NCBI GenBank assembly: GCA_947179485.1
Contig: OX359247.1
Location: 61,229,131-61,293,130 of the forward strand
Direction of reading: 5' to 3'
Length of the DNA stretch: 64,000 nucleotides
DNA from: Allacma fusca
Lineage: Eukaryota; Arthropoda; Collembola; Symphypleona; Sminthuridae
Part shown: positions 1-13,192 of the stretch, in pieces
Numbering within the stretch: the first letter of the stretch is position 1
Layout of the letters: each line of letters starts with the position of its first letter
Translations under genes and position numbers: made by a program
Notes under the pieces: model-generated
What the model was told of the DNA's origin: nothing
Databases searched by the model: none
The model's input: the letters and a program-made list of their open reading frames with translations, nothing else

Positions 1-540
1 GTTTAACTAAACTTGACCCTTGACCTGTTTGACTAACTTTAACCTTGGCATATGTTTGACAAAACTTGACCCTTGATCTGTTTGACTAAACTTGACCTTT
101 GACATATGTTTGACTATACATGACCATTGACCTATGTTTGATCAAACTTGACCCTTGACCTATGTTTGATCAAACTTGACCCTTGACCTGCTTGAATAAA
201 CTTGACCCTTAATTTGCTTGAATAAACTTGACCCTTAATTTGCTTGAATAAACTTGACCCTTAATTTGCTTGAATAAACTTGACCCTTAATTTGCTTGAA
301 TAAACTTGACCCTTAATTTGCTTGAATAAGCTTAACCCTAGACCTTAGTTTGACCAAATTTGATCTTGGGCCTGTATTTGACCAAAATTGATCCTTGACC
401 AATATTGGATTTAACATGACCCAAATTTGATCGATTTGTATTTTCGGACCAACTTGACCCACAAATTTGATATGTTTTAGAGCCAACATGACCCACAAAA
501 TTGATATATTTTAAAACCAATTTGACCCATCAATTGAACC
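1..540. repeat. TTGACC-rich tandem array A
   Basis: The first half kilobase is built from short segments ending in TTGACC or CTTGACCC. Between 190 and 319 there are five near-identical 26-bp units, each starting GCTTGAATAAACTTGACCC, with a decaying sixth copy after 320. Units before 190 and after 340 are more diverged and of variable length. The array probably continues beyond the left edge of the window. Open frames crossing it are by-products of the repetition. The hexamer TTGACC is the reverse complement of GGTCAA, which is the core of several other arrays in this window. Confidence 0.9.
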
Positions 541-3500
541 TGAACTTAATACTGACTGTTCATAATTAAACTACTCTCCTGAGATATGACCCGACCTTGA
601 CGCAACCATTAAATTCTAAATTGTATCTACGACATTATTTAATTCAAAATCATCTCATTCCATAAGGTTCAAACGGAGGGTAGGTAAAAGAGCGGCCCAA
701 GTTTGAGAAAGGATGAAGTGCGGAGTGACCAAGAGTGCGGGAATTATGAGGTGGACGTTGAGGTGGAAGGACGTGATAAAAGATCACTCCCCACCATTCC
801 TTCTTATCTCACTCACTCAGTCACGTTCTAATAAGCGCCCATCCAAACTCAGCACCTATTTCCTCCCAAAAGAGAGATTTCCTGCTTTTCTCTTCCCCAC
901 CATCTGCCTCCAAGCAGGTGTGATCATTCTGGAAATACAAAGTCTAATCCCTCCTTCCCATTCCTCCTTCCCGGTTCTCCGAGGGAGGCTAAAACAGACC
1001 CATTCCCATCTTCCACCTCCTCATCTCTTCCTTGGATCTCCGGTTCCGGTGTCTACCTCAAATCTCCTCCAGCCAAAACACACTCCATCACTTCACAATA
1101 ACATACACGGTCGCCCATTTCATTTACCCTCTGACACACTGTCAAATAGATACTCAGGTTCATACTTATCATTTACTTAAGATAACCAGTCTGTAGAGAT
1201 AATGAGACTGAGCAGGTAAACGTGAGGACAGGTTGCAAACCGAGCCTTCCCTCAGTATTCAGTAAACCAAAAACTATATAAACTTTTTCTAACCCATATT
1301 TATTACATTAATCCACATGGTGTAATTCTATTCTCATCTTGCCATTAGTGATCACATATATAATTATACATACACATGTGTACACCAATAACACTCAAGC
1401 TATTCAAGGCCATAGCCCATGCAAAAGCCAAGCAAAAGGAAAGCGTAAAAGCTAGTAACCTAATTGGATCGTAGACCCTAAAACGATCTGGCGGAACACT
1501 CCCGACAATTTTAATATCCTGTCCGAGCTCAGCCATAGGTCATCCCCGAGCAAAAAATCCTCATGTCTCACTTCCCCCCACATAAAACACAGTCACTCTT
1601 AAAATATTCCTCTCATTTTATCAGAAATCCCTTGGGGATTTTCTACATTAATTTTCATTGACCCAAATATCTATTTTTCCCATGTCACAAGTGCCAAAAA
1701 AACAAATACTAGAAACTGATCGAATGGCTCCCACTTTCGTCCCTGCTAGCAGCTACATACGTACAGAGGGGTTAAGGACGAATGTTTTGCAGCATCCTGT
1801 AAAGTAGTATATAAAACGCGAAGATGATTGTGGGGCTCATTGAATGTGTCACACCTTAGCACAAGTCATTTACGCCTCGTTTACGTTTCAACTTCTCTCT
1901 TGGGGATTCTCATGGCTGGAGTCCTTTGAGCCTTTTGCAAGTGTACACTTTTTTATATACAGTGTACATACTCCCCTCCTTAGGTAAAATATCATAAGAC
2001 CAGTTCTACTGTATGGACACAATGTAATCCAGATTAGGTTATCCCTATGAAGGCCAGCTTGGAAAACAAGACAGTAAATACTAAAGGACTCCTGGCACCT
2101 AAACTTCGAGGATCACCGAACACCTCCAAATATTTTTCCATACTTAAACCCATTTCCTAAGAAAGACATATTTGTCAGCCCAGATGTGGATACTGTATGC
2201 TATTGCATGGGCTGGAGATGAGGGCGCCTTATAGTGACAGAGTTGACAATGAGTGACGATATTATAGCGGACCCTCTTGCAAGACCATGGATTTATTCTT
2301 TAGCTTGGAAAAGTATGCGTGTAATTATTACATATAAAGTAAATTTTGGTCTCGGAGGGGAACTAGATATGAAAGCATGTATTTTATGCATGTATCTGTC
2401 TATAGTGTGAGTTTACACGGACGCTAATTAGATTGGGACGGGACTCTCTCAGACTGAGACTTCCCATTCATTTGTGACGTGTTCATTTGAGGAAAGTTAT
2501 TTAATTATTTAACCCCATCGCCTCCAGCCTTCAATTTCCAATGTAATTAACGCCACGTACATAGACCCCCGTCCGGATAGTGTGGAAACCCAATGCTATT
2601 ATAACTCTTGGGCAGGGTGCACTCCAAGCACTCGGTAATTAACTTGTTCCAAACTCTCACAATCCCCGGCTTTTCGGGACCAACTCCGTCCGAACATTTA
2701 ATTTGCGGTTCTTTTAAACTCACAAAGCCCGCCATATAGTAGGATTCCCCCTAATGCGAGCCCCTATGAGAGGATTTCCTATTTACCACAAAACCTAATT
2801 ACATCTTAATTGTAATACGTAATCATATTGGGTCCCGTAATATGAGTTGGAGCTGTTATTACTTTGTATGGCTCATCTCTTTTTACAATATTTCCTGGAC
2901 CCAGGGAATCCCTTCTAAAGAGATTTTACTTTATATGAAAAGGGCCGGATATCACTGCGGGTATTACGTCAATGCAGATTATCCTACGTTTTTCCATCAT
3001 TATTTCCTGAGTAAGGGAAGGTTCAGTGTAACTGGAGATGTATCATGGGAATTTTCAATTATGGGGAAAATATGAGCTTCGATTTTTTTTACAATTGTGA
3101 AAAACTATTTTAATGTAAGGCCCGGGGGAAGAATTTTCCCAAAATTTTCTCTCAAATATTTAAGGAAATTTTAAATTCAGTGGTTTTTAAAATTTTTTAG
3201 TAGGTCGGGAAATGGGTCTAGAACAAAGTAGGAAAAGTTATTATGGGAAACATTATTGTGGAAAAATTTAAGGGGTTTGCAAGGAGGAAATGCAGTTAAC
3301 ATTAGTTGGGGAAATATTAGCCCATTTATGAGGCAAAGGTGAGAAATTGTAAATTACACAATTTGTAAAAACAAATTTATGCAGCACTGGAGTTTAAGAT
3401 TATGTATTTGAAATCCCCTTGCGTTTTATTGCGACTCAAATTATTTCGTTTTTCATAAATATTTTAACTGTAATTAATAGAATTGACCGGAAGTGTCAAT

Positions 3501-3964
3501 ATAGTACTTACGAGAATAATGTTTTGGATTGATTTTTGGCTTAGTTTAGAGAATAAGAGAGAGATGAATGGGAGATGGTATTTGAATTGAACATGGGTTC
3601 AATTCTCAAATTTGCGTCGTTGTTTTTCCTCTTCTTCACTTATTTTTTGTTGGATCCAGGTATGGGCTCCCGGGCATTTTTCTTGAAGCATTTTCATGTA
3701 TTTTTCGTGACTACCTTTCAAACTCTTCATCTTTTCTTTCCCTTCCGGACTGAAAAGAAGGAAAAAAAGAGTTTTTATAGGAATATATTAAAATTATACC
3801 CTTTTTAATTTGCACTTGATTCACGGGATTCCGATTTGGAACTCAGGTTTCGCAGCATAGATTTTTCATATCAGCAGCAATTATTTATACGTTATTTCCA
3901 AAATGAAAATTATTAAAAATTATTCAATCAGTTTTTTTAATAATAATTCAGCATTTTTTCAGAA
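541..3964. other. Gene-free stretch
   Basis: No gene could be supported here. The longest open frame (713-1180, plus strand, 155 codons) is a C/T-rich stretch with low-complexity Ser/Pro/Leu translation, no recognisable domain and no convincing splice partners. A plus-strand frame at 2842-3075 and one at 3575-3808 were examined. The second begins with a hydrophobic leader-like run and has a donor-like CAG|GTATGG at its end, but no downstream exon was found. Confidence 0.6.
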
Positions 3965-4303
3965 TCAAAGAGTTTCATTGCTCAAATTACAATCAAAATG
4001 TTGAATGGAATTTTGTGTGCTATTAAGTCCATTAATTGTATTGGAAAAAATACCTTTTTAGGTAGGTTCGGCAGTCCGGAGACATATGTTTTGCCAATTC
4101 CACTGGATCTAGTTTCAATCCTTCCACGAGCTGTGTCTATTATAAAATTTACATTGTAGTTAATATGGATACTTACATAGTTAATTTATAGATTTAGATA
4201 GATTTAACTCAAAATTAATATAAATTTAGTAAAAATTTACTTCAAGGAAATATACTCCTAAAAGGAGACCCAATGAGACGATGGGAAGTAACTTCCCCAT
4301 CAT
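3965..4303 (-). CDS. Small secreted protein, paralogue of the gene at 6573-7048
   Basis: Three exons read on the minus strand: 4303-4241, 4136-4054 and 4019-3965, joined by GT-AG introns. Two in-frame ATGs begin the first exon (4303 and 4300); the second aligns with the start of the neighbouring paralogue. The product is about 65 residues. A hydrophobic signal peptide begins MGKLLPIVSLGLLLG, and the mature part has the conserved VEGLKLDP block and two cysteines. The first coding exon (60 nt from 4300) and the second (83 nt) have exactly the same lengths and phases as in the neighbour. The third exon is much shorter (55 against 139 nt) and barely alignable, so the copy may be diverged, truncated or decaying. 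The family is not recognised. Secretion is inferred from the signal peptide alone. Confidence 0.65.
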
Positions 4304-4420
4304 TTGAGAAGCCTCTTTTTTAGAATTCGTATTTATGGTTGATAAATTTGAGGCTTAGCTCCTTTAGAACTCACACTCCTGAAGTAACTCAAGTAGTGTC
4401 CATGAAAAATGCTGATGTCA

Positions 4421-4427
4421 ATTTATA
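4421..4427 (-). promoter_or_regulatory. TATA-box candidate for the gene at 3965-4303
   Basis: The minus strand reads TATAAAT with its first base 127 bp upstream of the ATG at 4300. In the tandem paralogue the corresponding box lies 126 bp upstream of its ATG. The matching distance is the main support, because TATA-like words are common in AT-rich DNA. Confidence 0.5.
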
Positions 4428-5219
4428 TGGATTAAATTTTAAGCGAGCACAAAAACAGCCTGTAAAAATAGGGATGAGGGTAATTGGGGAAATTGGAAAA
4501 TTGCAGGACATCCTGTTTATGTTTTGAAATGCATCTTATTCATCCAATCTTCAAGCATTGTTGAGGTATCCAAAGTATTGAAATTTAAGGGAAAAAAAAA
4601 TTTTTACACGCAAACCCTTAATTATGATGATTTGACTCTTCAAATTAGGAAATGTAAATATCAAAACATACTCAACATATGTGGTAGCTCATTTGTATGC
4701 ACGTCAATTTTTTCAGCGAATTAAAAATGAAATGCTTACTAGTTCCATTAAAGCGAGCAAATTTTTTCACGGCTGTCGACTATGGAAATTACGTTTGAAG
4801 TTTCAAAAATGTTCCGAAATTTAGCTTCTTTTTCAAACGTATGTTATATTCCACGAATATCTTGTAAACGTATAATTATGTGGAAACCCAAATTTCTCTC
4901 AAAATGTGTTCACAGATTTTTCCAGATCTTTCGAAAAACTTTCCTGTAAAAGACTGACAATTTAGGGAACAGTTGGAATAAACTTGTTTGAGAAAATCTT
5001 TGCAATTTTCAATGTTTCAAGGGAAAGTGGTCTAGCATCATGAGCATTGGACAATTTCTCATAATTTTTTTAGTCAGTTTGTTTTGGTGATGATAATGTT
5101 TTTAATACTTCTAACTATGGATCGGCTTTTATTATTTTGGATCTTCTCCCTGATTTTTCGACGTACGTACTGTAAACCCAGGTTCAATACCTCATTCGTA
5201 CCGCCTAAGTAACTGCGAA

Positions 5220-6240
5220 TCGAATCTTTGTATTAATTGACAAATTTTCAAAATTTTAATTTCGAAATTTTGAAAAAACCTTCAATTTAAAAAACTTTTA
5301 TGACATGACATTTTTTTTCGCCTAGACGAAATCATCTGAGACCTTAGCCCCCCCCCCCTCAGAACAAATTGTCTTATGAAGGAGTTTTCAAACAATTTCT
5401 AAACGAATTAATTCATTTCCACTAGGAATACAAATTTAAAAAAAAACCTATGTTGAGGCCTCGAAGTACCTTAAAAAAACTGATAAAACTTTAGAATTGC
5501 AAATCCCGGTCAGTTTTTGCTCATTGAAAAGGTATTTTATTTCTCTACAACTTAAAGTCGTATGTTAGCATAAATTTCTAAATCCTAGAAAACGTTTTAA
5601 CGAGATATTCAAATTTACCAATGTTTTCACTAAAATTTCATAATTTATTTTCATCAAGAAGGAATCATCTAAGACTTGGTCGCACCTCTGATGCCAAATT
5701 GTGTTTGAATAAAGTTTTTGAATAAATATAAAAAATTAAAATCCGCGTCCACTGGTGTTCAAACTTTTGAAAAAACTGATTTTTGAGCGCTTAGAGACTC
5801 TCGCAAAGTCACAATAACGTTTGACTAAGATGCTGTAGCTCGATCAATAATGCCTAATTTAGAAGCTTCGTATAATTATATGTATATGCTCTACAAGATG
5901 AAATAATGCCAACCGAAATTTAAAAATCCTTGTCAATATTTTGGCGGTGTATTCAAATTTGTCAATAATTCGATCAAATTTCAAAAATATTTTTTAAACT
6001 AGAAGGGGGAACATCTAAGAGTTGGCCATCAGCCCTCAGAACAAATTGTCTTTAGATGAAGTTGTTGAATAAATTTTAAAAGAATGAAATTAAGGTTCAT
6101 TCCTCTTCAAAATTTTGAATTCCTCGTCGAAACTTCAAATTCACCGTTTTTTCCAAAAATTTCAGCTTTTTTCACCGGCACAGAAGTCATACGAGATTTG
6201 CTCCCCCTCAGTACAAATTGTCCAAATATGAAGTTTTAAA
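5220..6240. repeat. Degenerate tandem repeat, about 340-bp period
   Basis: A block resembling CATCTGAGACCTT, then a C-rich run, then CTCAGAACAAATTGTCTT and a GAAG-TTTT tail recurs near 5330, 5667, 6011 and 6188. Spacings are about 337, 344 and 177 bp, so the last copy is shortened. Copies are diverged but keep the same order of sub-blocks. The array lies wholly between the two secreted-protein paralogues and may be intergenic satellite that arose with or after their duplication. Confidence 0.65.
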
Positions 6241-6572
6241 ACTAAAAAAAAATATGTCAACTGGGGTTGAATTTAATGGGGGAAAATGTTGTGGTAGATG
6301 TTCTATTATTTCTGTATCCCATTTTGTAGCCTCGTTTTGGTAAGTAATGCAGAGTAAAGTTTCATGATAAATGATCAGGTTATGAGTCGATGTGTGGGGC
6401 GCATTCATGTAATCCCGCCATAAATGGAGGATGATAATATAGCTTTTGAATAAAAAGATTCGGAGCAAACTGATTAAATTTACTCAGTGTATTGCATTAT
6501 ATTTAATTCTGAACAGACCGCAGCTTTGACATATCTTGTAAAATAAATATAATGTAAGGATTCAAAATGGAA

Positions 6573-7048
6573 TCATTTCCCGGCTTTTTTCTTGGCTTCC
6601 TTCATTTTTTTCATGATATAATCGTGCAATTCGGGGCAATGAAGTTCAAGTGCTTCCAGAAATTTTAAATGATCCAATTCTATTTCGTGGATCACTTTCT
6701 TTCCTTCGTCGCTAAAAACAATACACAACATTTTTAAATACATGTCTCCGCTTATTCTTCATCAATTTTGAAGACCATTCATGGATATTTTAAAAACTCG
6801 AAGGAAGGAAATGAGAGGAAATAGAATTACCTTCGCAAAAAATCTATGCACGACTTTGTCAATTTACTCTTCATCTCGTCTGGATCTAAATGCAATCCTT
6901 CCACTGGCAGAATCTGTTGGATATGGAGTAGCTTCAGTTATTTACAATTTTAACTCATTTACGAAATAAAGTATTTAATAAAACTCACCTCAACCAGGAC
7001 TACTCCAAAGAGGAGACAGATTGATAGGACGGGTAGAAACTTCCCCAT
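6573..7048 (-). CDS. Small secreted protein of unknown family
   Basis: Three minus-strand exons, 7048-6989, 6913-6831 and 6711-6573, join through GT-AG introns (donors GTGAGT and GTAATT) into a 93-residue open frame ending in TGA. Residues 1-20 form a signal peptide beginning MGKFLPVLSICLLFG. The mature protein has a VEGLHLDPDE block, a first cysteine in KSC, a second in LHC, and a very basic Lys-rich C terminus. With only two cysteines, one disulfide is possible. Intron phases are 0 and 2. A tandem relative lies 2.3 kb downstream on the same strand. The family is not recognised; a short secreted peptide or binding protein is possible, but nothing in the sequence settles function. Confidence 0.8.
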
Positions 7049-7166
7049 GTTTTCAGAATCTCTTCAAAATTGTGTTCCAATATTTTTTATAAATCAAAGG
7101 AAATATAGGTACTTGTTGATGCTCAGAAATCCGAAATGTACTGGAGAATTAAGCAGCCCCGCCAAG

Positions 7167-7174
7167 CTTTTATA
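7167..7174 (-). promoter_or_regulatory. TATA box for the gene at 6573-7048
   Basis: The minus strand reads TATAAAAG, a consensus TATA box, starting 126 bp upstream of the ATG at 7048. Transcription would be expected to begin about 30 bp further on, giving a 5' leader of roughly 90 nt. The paralogue has TATAAAT at nearly the same distance. Confidence 0.65.
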
Positions 7175-7605
7175 TGAAAATCTTACGCGTGCATAAAAAG
7201 TTATGCGTGTGTGTTTAGTTCGTTTTTGAATGGGAAATTACAGGATTTCCTGTAGCAATTGAAAAATAATTTATTTACTTTGAAATTGAGAGAGAAATTT
7301 CCATTTTTTATTTTCAATTAAGAATATTACTTTCAAAAAGTGATTCCATGTTTGGAATCAATTTTTACCATAACTTTAAAAGGAACATCGCTTATCTCAG
7401 AACTTATCGTGAGGAGCAAATCTAATGTAGGTAATTACAAATATTTTGGTATCTGGTAACATAATGTATGTCAGTACGTACATTAGTGCATATTAGCAAG
7501 TCTCATTTAATGACAAATGTGGTAGTAAGTTACATGTGTTTGAGCAGTCAAAGTCAAATTTCCATGGAACCATCCTCCTGGACCTCAATACAGTTTTGTT
7601 TCAGT

Positions 7606-7634
<29 letters not shown>
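7606..7634. repeat. (GA)n microsatellite
   Basis: An alternating GA tract of about 29 bp with one AAA interruption. Confidence 0.9.
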
Positions 7635-7636
<2 letters not shown>

Positions 7637-10600
7637 TCAGAATTTTGAACGGGGTTCGCTTAAGCAAAATTGAAAGTTTTGAGAAATTGTTTAATAAAAT
7701 TCTACTGGTACGATTTACTGTGCTCAAGGATCCTCATGAATTTTCTCAAAGGAAAACACCCAACGTACATAGGATGTATTAGTGTGACGTAGCATTATTT
7801 GTCTGCATTTTTTCACTTGTAACATTACGACAACCAAATTAACAATACTTTCAATGCGGATGCCTTCATCCCGGGAAACTCTTCAATGACAAGCTTATAC
7901 ATCCCTTTTGGCTTAGCATGTAAAGCAATCTATCTCCTGATAGTCAGTTTCAGGTGAGCGTAATATATGTACCTACAGTAAAGTACTCGTAAATATCTAT
8001 TTTGGCTACACCGGGAATACTGAGTTTTTAAAAAAATACTAACCTGGGTTAACAATTTTAAAACACCAACTTTGGGGCACCGTAAGACTCGAAACCCTAT
8101 GCCAGTTTTATTAGGAAGTTGCTTCTCGGCTGTTAATTGCTTCTTTGAAAGCTAATTGATTGTACTATACAAAAACTAGATCATCTCTACTGAAATTCCA
8201 ACATTGAAGTCAAAATGTTTTGGGGGTAATCAAAATGTTTAATCAAAATTTAAAATTATTTTTTTTGTCACGAAAATTAATTTATTTGAGAACATGCCCC
8301 GTTGCCTCCGCCCTTCTCAGTATATCTACTAATTCTGATATTTTGTTACAGGATTCTTAAAATTGCGGCAATAAAAATGTGTCTAAGGTATTTTTTGAAA
8401 AATCTCGTCTCAAATAAAGACTTGGTTCTTCTAGCAAGGCTCCATACCCAAGCAGGGTAATTTGCAAATAGTGGTGTACCCTCGGTTTCCTAAATTTTGC
8501 GAAGCCTTAAAATAAAGGGGGAAATCAACGAGAGAATTTATATTTATTAAGGGGAAGATAAAAGCATCCTACAATTCCTGAATCTTGCTAATAAAAATTA
8601 GACTAAAGAGACCTCATCACACTTCCCCCCATGACTCTCAATTCCGGGAGACTCTTTGAAATGTTCCTTTGACATGTTCTTTGAGCATTTGTGTTCCCTT
8701 TGAAGTTCTCGCGTTCGAATTATGTATGTATCTATACGTGGGGATGAAAATTGAAGGTAAAAATATCCCGTTGCATCAAAGTCAGATTCTTCCATCGATT
8801 TTTTTGTAGAGCTGGGAAAACATCAACAGGGAATCCCTTTTAACTGTTTTTCTTCAAGATTAGGGTTTTATCGTTCCTTCGGATCAGTGGCTGTCACGGG
8901 TGCAAAATGAAGCGCTACTCCTTCAATGGGTACTCCCTTCAAGTGTACCTTTTCCCGTTATATCGTGGGAACAGTCTTATATAATTACCTATATGTAGGT
9001 CTCCCTTCATATGAACTTTCATAAATTTTTTATTAAAATACCGCTTCTGTCCTGACGTCCTGAGATAATATTTGGACATATCTAAGTTTAAGTTACGTCG
9101 GAATTTAAATATTTGAAAGAGCAGAGGCCGTGAATGTGGCCGTAAGAGCCCTGCCTAATGAAAACAATTGATTTAAATATGGGACTCTGCCTTGTGAAAA
9201 TGTCACCTAAATAATGTTTAATTTATTAAGAATTTATTTGATTTTAATTCGTAAGGAGTAAGTTCAGTGGGTCTTCCTTATAATTATAAAGAAAATAAAG
9301 GATAGATTCGTAAGGAAATTTCGTATTGGGATATATTTTGTTGAGATTGATATGGAACATTGGCTTTGTCCAAGTGGGAGAAGAGAAACGATTGAAATTT
9401 ATGGGGACAGAGGGAAGGTTGTTTTGTGAGCGTCGCTTATGGAATTTATGAATGGTTGAGTCTCTGCTCCTTGGCTCTGAACGAGTAAATAAATTATGAC
9501 CAAGGCAGACGACAATGGGATATTGTGCGGTGGAGATAATTTAAAATCATACAAGCGTGCACGCTTGAGTTCCTCCAGCCTTTGTCCCATTCCAAGTCTA
9601 AGAAAAGGCTCCACATCGATTTCCCATCCACTCCCCAAACAACCAACAATAATTATATAAGGACACAAATCTCGGTCGTAGAAATTTTCCCAGGCTCAGT
9701 CCCCCTCTCCTTTCGCTAAAGCTCTCTCTCTCCCTCCAAAATGTATACAAATGCCTAAATTATGAGTTTTATCATCGCACGTAAATGAAGGGCCAGAGGG
9801 CGCCATAAAATCCGACTGGGAATTATTCTCTGCATTTCTTACTCCCATCCCTCAAAATCCCTGTCTCAAACACGTAGCCCACATTTGAGTCTAAATTGTA
9901 AACATGAGGTGAGGATTTAAACCCATAGAGTTCCTGCGTTTTGAGGGAAAACTTTTAAAACAACACATACATTTTGAAAAATATTTACCCTTATTTTATG
10001 TTACGGCACAAGAAAATAGGAAAACATTTTCTGCAACAAAACGTTGTTTTGCTCAAACCCAATCCCCTTCACTATTCTCTAAAATTTTAAACGCCGCAAA
10101 ATTCTTCGGAACTTTGTTGGGAAGAAATCACCATGTTACGCACTAATGTTTTTAAATTAAATTCATATTTTAAAAAGCTTTTTTTGGGGGGAAAAAGGCT
10201 GTAAAATATTGGGGCAAATAATTTTTTTGCCATTGTCTATTACTTGGCTGAGGGCTGGATCAAAAGGTTTCTTGGCTCTATAGATATGCGTAAAGGTATG
10301 GGAGAGGTTAAATACGTGAGCATAAAATTTGACTGTTGTTTTCAGTTATTGTTGAAAATAAGAGGACTCGCATATAAAATAATGGGTTTGGATAGGGGGG
10401 AAAGATGTGGGTGAGATTTGAACAGGAGCTGTAATGGAGCTCGGAATGTGATCATAAAGACATTAGAGAATGGTTGAGCATGGGAATGACTCTATTGAAA
10501 AAAGAAAATTACCTCCATTTGGTTGAGCTCAAAGGCTGGTGCGACTGCGGGGAAGCCATGTTAACTGTCTTTCAAACCTGGCTCAAGTCATTAATTCTTG

Positions 10601-10677
10601 AGGGAAATTTCCCTCCATCAGCCCACATTGTCTCCACATCTGTTTTACGGCCTTTTTACATTAAACTACAGATTTCC

Positions 10678-10730
10678 CTCCTCCTCCTCCTCCTCCTCCT
10701 CCTCCTCCTCCTCCTCCTCCTCCTCCTCCT
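10678..10730. repeat. (CTC)n microsatellite
   Basis: Almost 18 uninterrupted copies of the trinucleotide CTC. The plus-strand frame reading through it is a poly-Leu run inside a 92-codon open frame and is not considered a gene. Confidence 0.95.
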
Positions 10731-13192
10731 TCTCCTACCCCGCTCAATTTAAACACAAGTAACTACATTTGGTATCGAATATCACTTCAAATAAAATGAA
10801 ATAAAAAAAACAAAATGGGCGTCAAATTTCAAAAATTTTCCAGACGGAAACATTCCTATCACAGAAAATCCTGGCTTTTTGGTGCTATTGAATATTGCTT
10901 GCAAGCAGAAATCTCTGAAAAAATTATGGAATTATTTACAATTTTTACAAAACATCAATGATTGACAAACCCCAGTGTATTACAAATTTAAGGGCTTTTT
11001 GAGGGGTAACTTGGGTAACTTGAAATTTGATTTCTGACAGTACAAAATTTGGCTGTTTCGTATAAGCAAGACTCTTGGAATGATAGTTGCCAGGTTTTTT
11101 CTCAAATTACCTCTGCGTCTTGGGGGTCTTTAATGTCCAGGAAAATGAGGAAGTGACCTGAAACATACTCCCAGGATTTATTCATTTATTGTTGGGGCAT
11201 TATATTGGGGTTATATAAAATAGAGTGGACTCCCTCTATAACGGCTGTCTGCATAACAGAGATTGTACGGGGAAATTGAAATAAATGGGGAAAATTTTAC
11301 TGAGGAAAATTTAGAGTAATTTTAAAAATCCATGGTTTCCTGATTTCCTTTGACATTACATAAGTCCGGAAATTGAGGGTGCGGGACTTACAGGGAGGTT
11401 TGACGTTAGTGCGTGGGTCTGGGGAAAAAGATTTGAGGTAGGATTGAAACATGTTGTTTAATGGTGCTAGGGATGAGATAATAAAGCCATCAAGGAATGT
11501 TTTGAGGATGGGGATGGATGTATTGACTCAGGGAAATTGCCTCTATTTGGTCGAACCCAGAGAGTCGTCCGACTTTGATTGAGCCATTTTAAGTATGTTC
11601 CCAGACGAGGCCAATGGGGCCATTAATTGCTTCCACATCATTTTCCAGTAACAGCCTTACAGTATTCCAGCCCAATGCGTCTTCTTGTTTTCTTCCCAAT
11701 TTTCTCCCTTTCCCCCATTTCACAACACACTGCATCTCCTCCTGACCTTCTTCCCCAATCTTTATTTTTCTAGGGTGTCAACTACAACACATACGTGTCA
11801 ATCATTTTCAACGCAGAGGGTATCAGGAAATAATTGACCCCCTACCTCCTCCAGCCTATGTAAAGGGCTGTAAAAAATATTCAATTCCCCCATAATTTAG
11901 CAAATATTTCTCCAGATTTGTGTATTAAATTGCAACCCGCTAGCTCAAAAACTCTGGATACAGTGGTCTAGGAAGTAGTGCAAAGGCAGGGATTTGTTTT
12001 TGAAAAACTGTGAATTTTGAAGTTTAAAAAGTGGCCTGTCCAATTTTATGAAGGGATATCAGGCGTTTACAAAAATTTTGAAGGAAAAATATTTGGAAAC
12101 ATTTTCACGTCTAGAAAATCTATTTTGTTTAAAAATTGTGCAGCACGCTCCGGATGGACCATAAAAGCCCTGATACAATTTCGGAACGCAGCTGTGTTCA
12201 AAATAATGCTTTTCCGGAAGCATTCGCATTGACGTATTAAATAAATAATTGTAGGAAGGCTGCTTCTCTGGAAAATCCTTCCTTCACATGTGTAATGCGG
12301 CTTTGGGAAAAGTCCTTCCAGAATATCTCCCTCACGACCATCTCCAATGAGCGTCAAAGGGAGGATAAAAAGGGAAAGGCGAGAATTACTCTGCCGTACT
12401 CGGAATTGAAGGGAGTTATGAATTGTAAGTGACAGAAAATGATAAAAAGCATGTCGAAAATTGAATTCTCACTTCCGATTCTACTCTGAATGATTAAATG
12501 GATTTGGGAAGACAAGCCACGTGAAATTGTCCAAAGAGAACTACAAAAAGTGACATGGGAGAAAAATCCATTGAAAATCCGTCTCAAAAGATCTAAATGT
12601 AAAAATTCAATTGAAACTTCCCTCTTTTGCACGAATTGATTTTCCAGTTACAGTTGTACCTTTTCATGCCGGCGTCTCCTATAAAATTCATATTGATGTG
12701 GATACAAAAAATCATTTTCAAATGTAAATTTAAATTCCTTGGAAATTAAATCCATATTTTTATAAGATATCTCATTCAGGGGGTGCTGTCATTCAAATTG
12801 TCCACTGTATAAAAAGCAAGGCATTACTTTACTGAACTCAATCCCTCAAATGCGTTTCTGTAGAGCTGAATCAATTTTTGATGGTGTTGGATACAATGTA
12901 TGTACATACAGCATGTGAATTGCTTCTGTGAAATTTGGGATCTTCATTTTTATTTGCGGAAGAGATCATGAAAAAATCCTGGTTTTATTTGTCAAACCAT
13001 GTGTGCGTAGTTTTTCATCCGAACAGGCTGGTCAGGGTGAAGATTTTGGCAGAACCAGTGGGGACTCGGGGACTGCCCGTTCTACACACGGGCCTAACAG
13101 CAAGCTTAACAGTTTCAAGGTTGGTTTTCGTTATAGTAAACTTCATGCTCAACATCTCATTAAGAAACTTCAGAAACACCCAAATTTCAGGA

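Larger units (their letters stand above)
7175..13192. other. Gene-free stretch
   Basis: No coding region could be supported across this 6 kb. It is AT-rich with poly-A/T runs and two microsatellites listed separately. Open frames of 65-110 codons occur on both strands (for example 8795-8598, 12357-12067 and 12632-12354) but lack recognisable domains or signals linking them to other exons. Confidence 0.55.

Noticed and set aside
713..1180. 155-codon plus-strand open frame
   Set aside because: C/T-rich sequence with Ser/Pro/Leu/His bias, no domain, no signal peptide and no splice partner.
3575..3808. Frame with leader-like MGSILKFASLFFLFFTYFLL and donor-like CAG|GTATGG, possible third secreted-protein gene
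   Set aside because: It lies on the strand opposite to the tandem pair, no downstream exon with the VEGL-LDP block was found, and the rest of the frame is Phe/Lys-rich low complexity.
10474..10752. Frame ending in poly-Leu
   Set aside because: The Leu run is a CTC microsatellite and the preceding part has no recognisable features.
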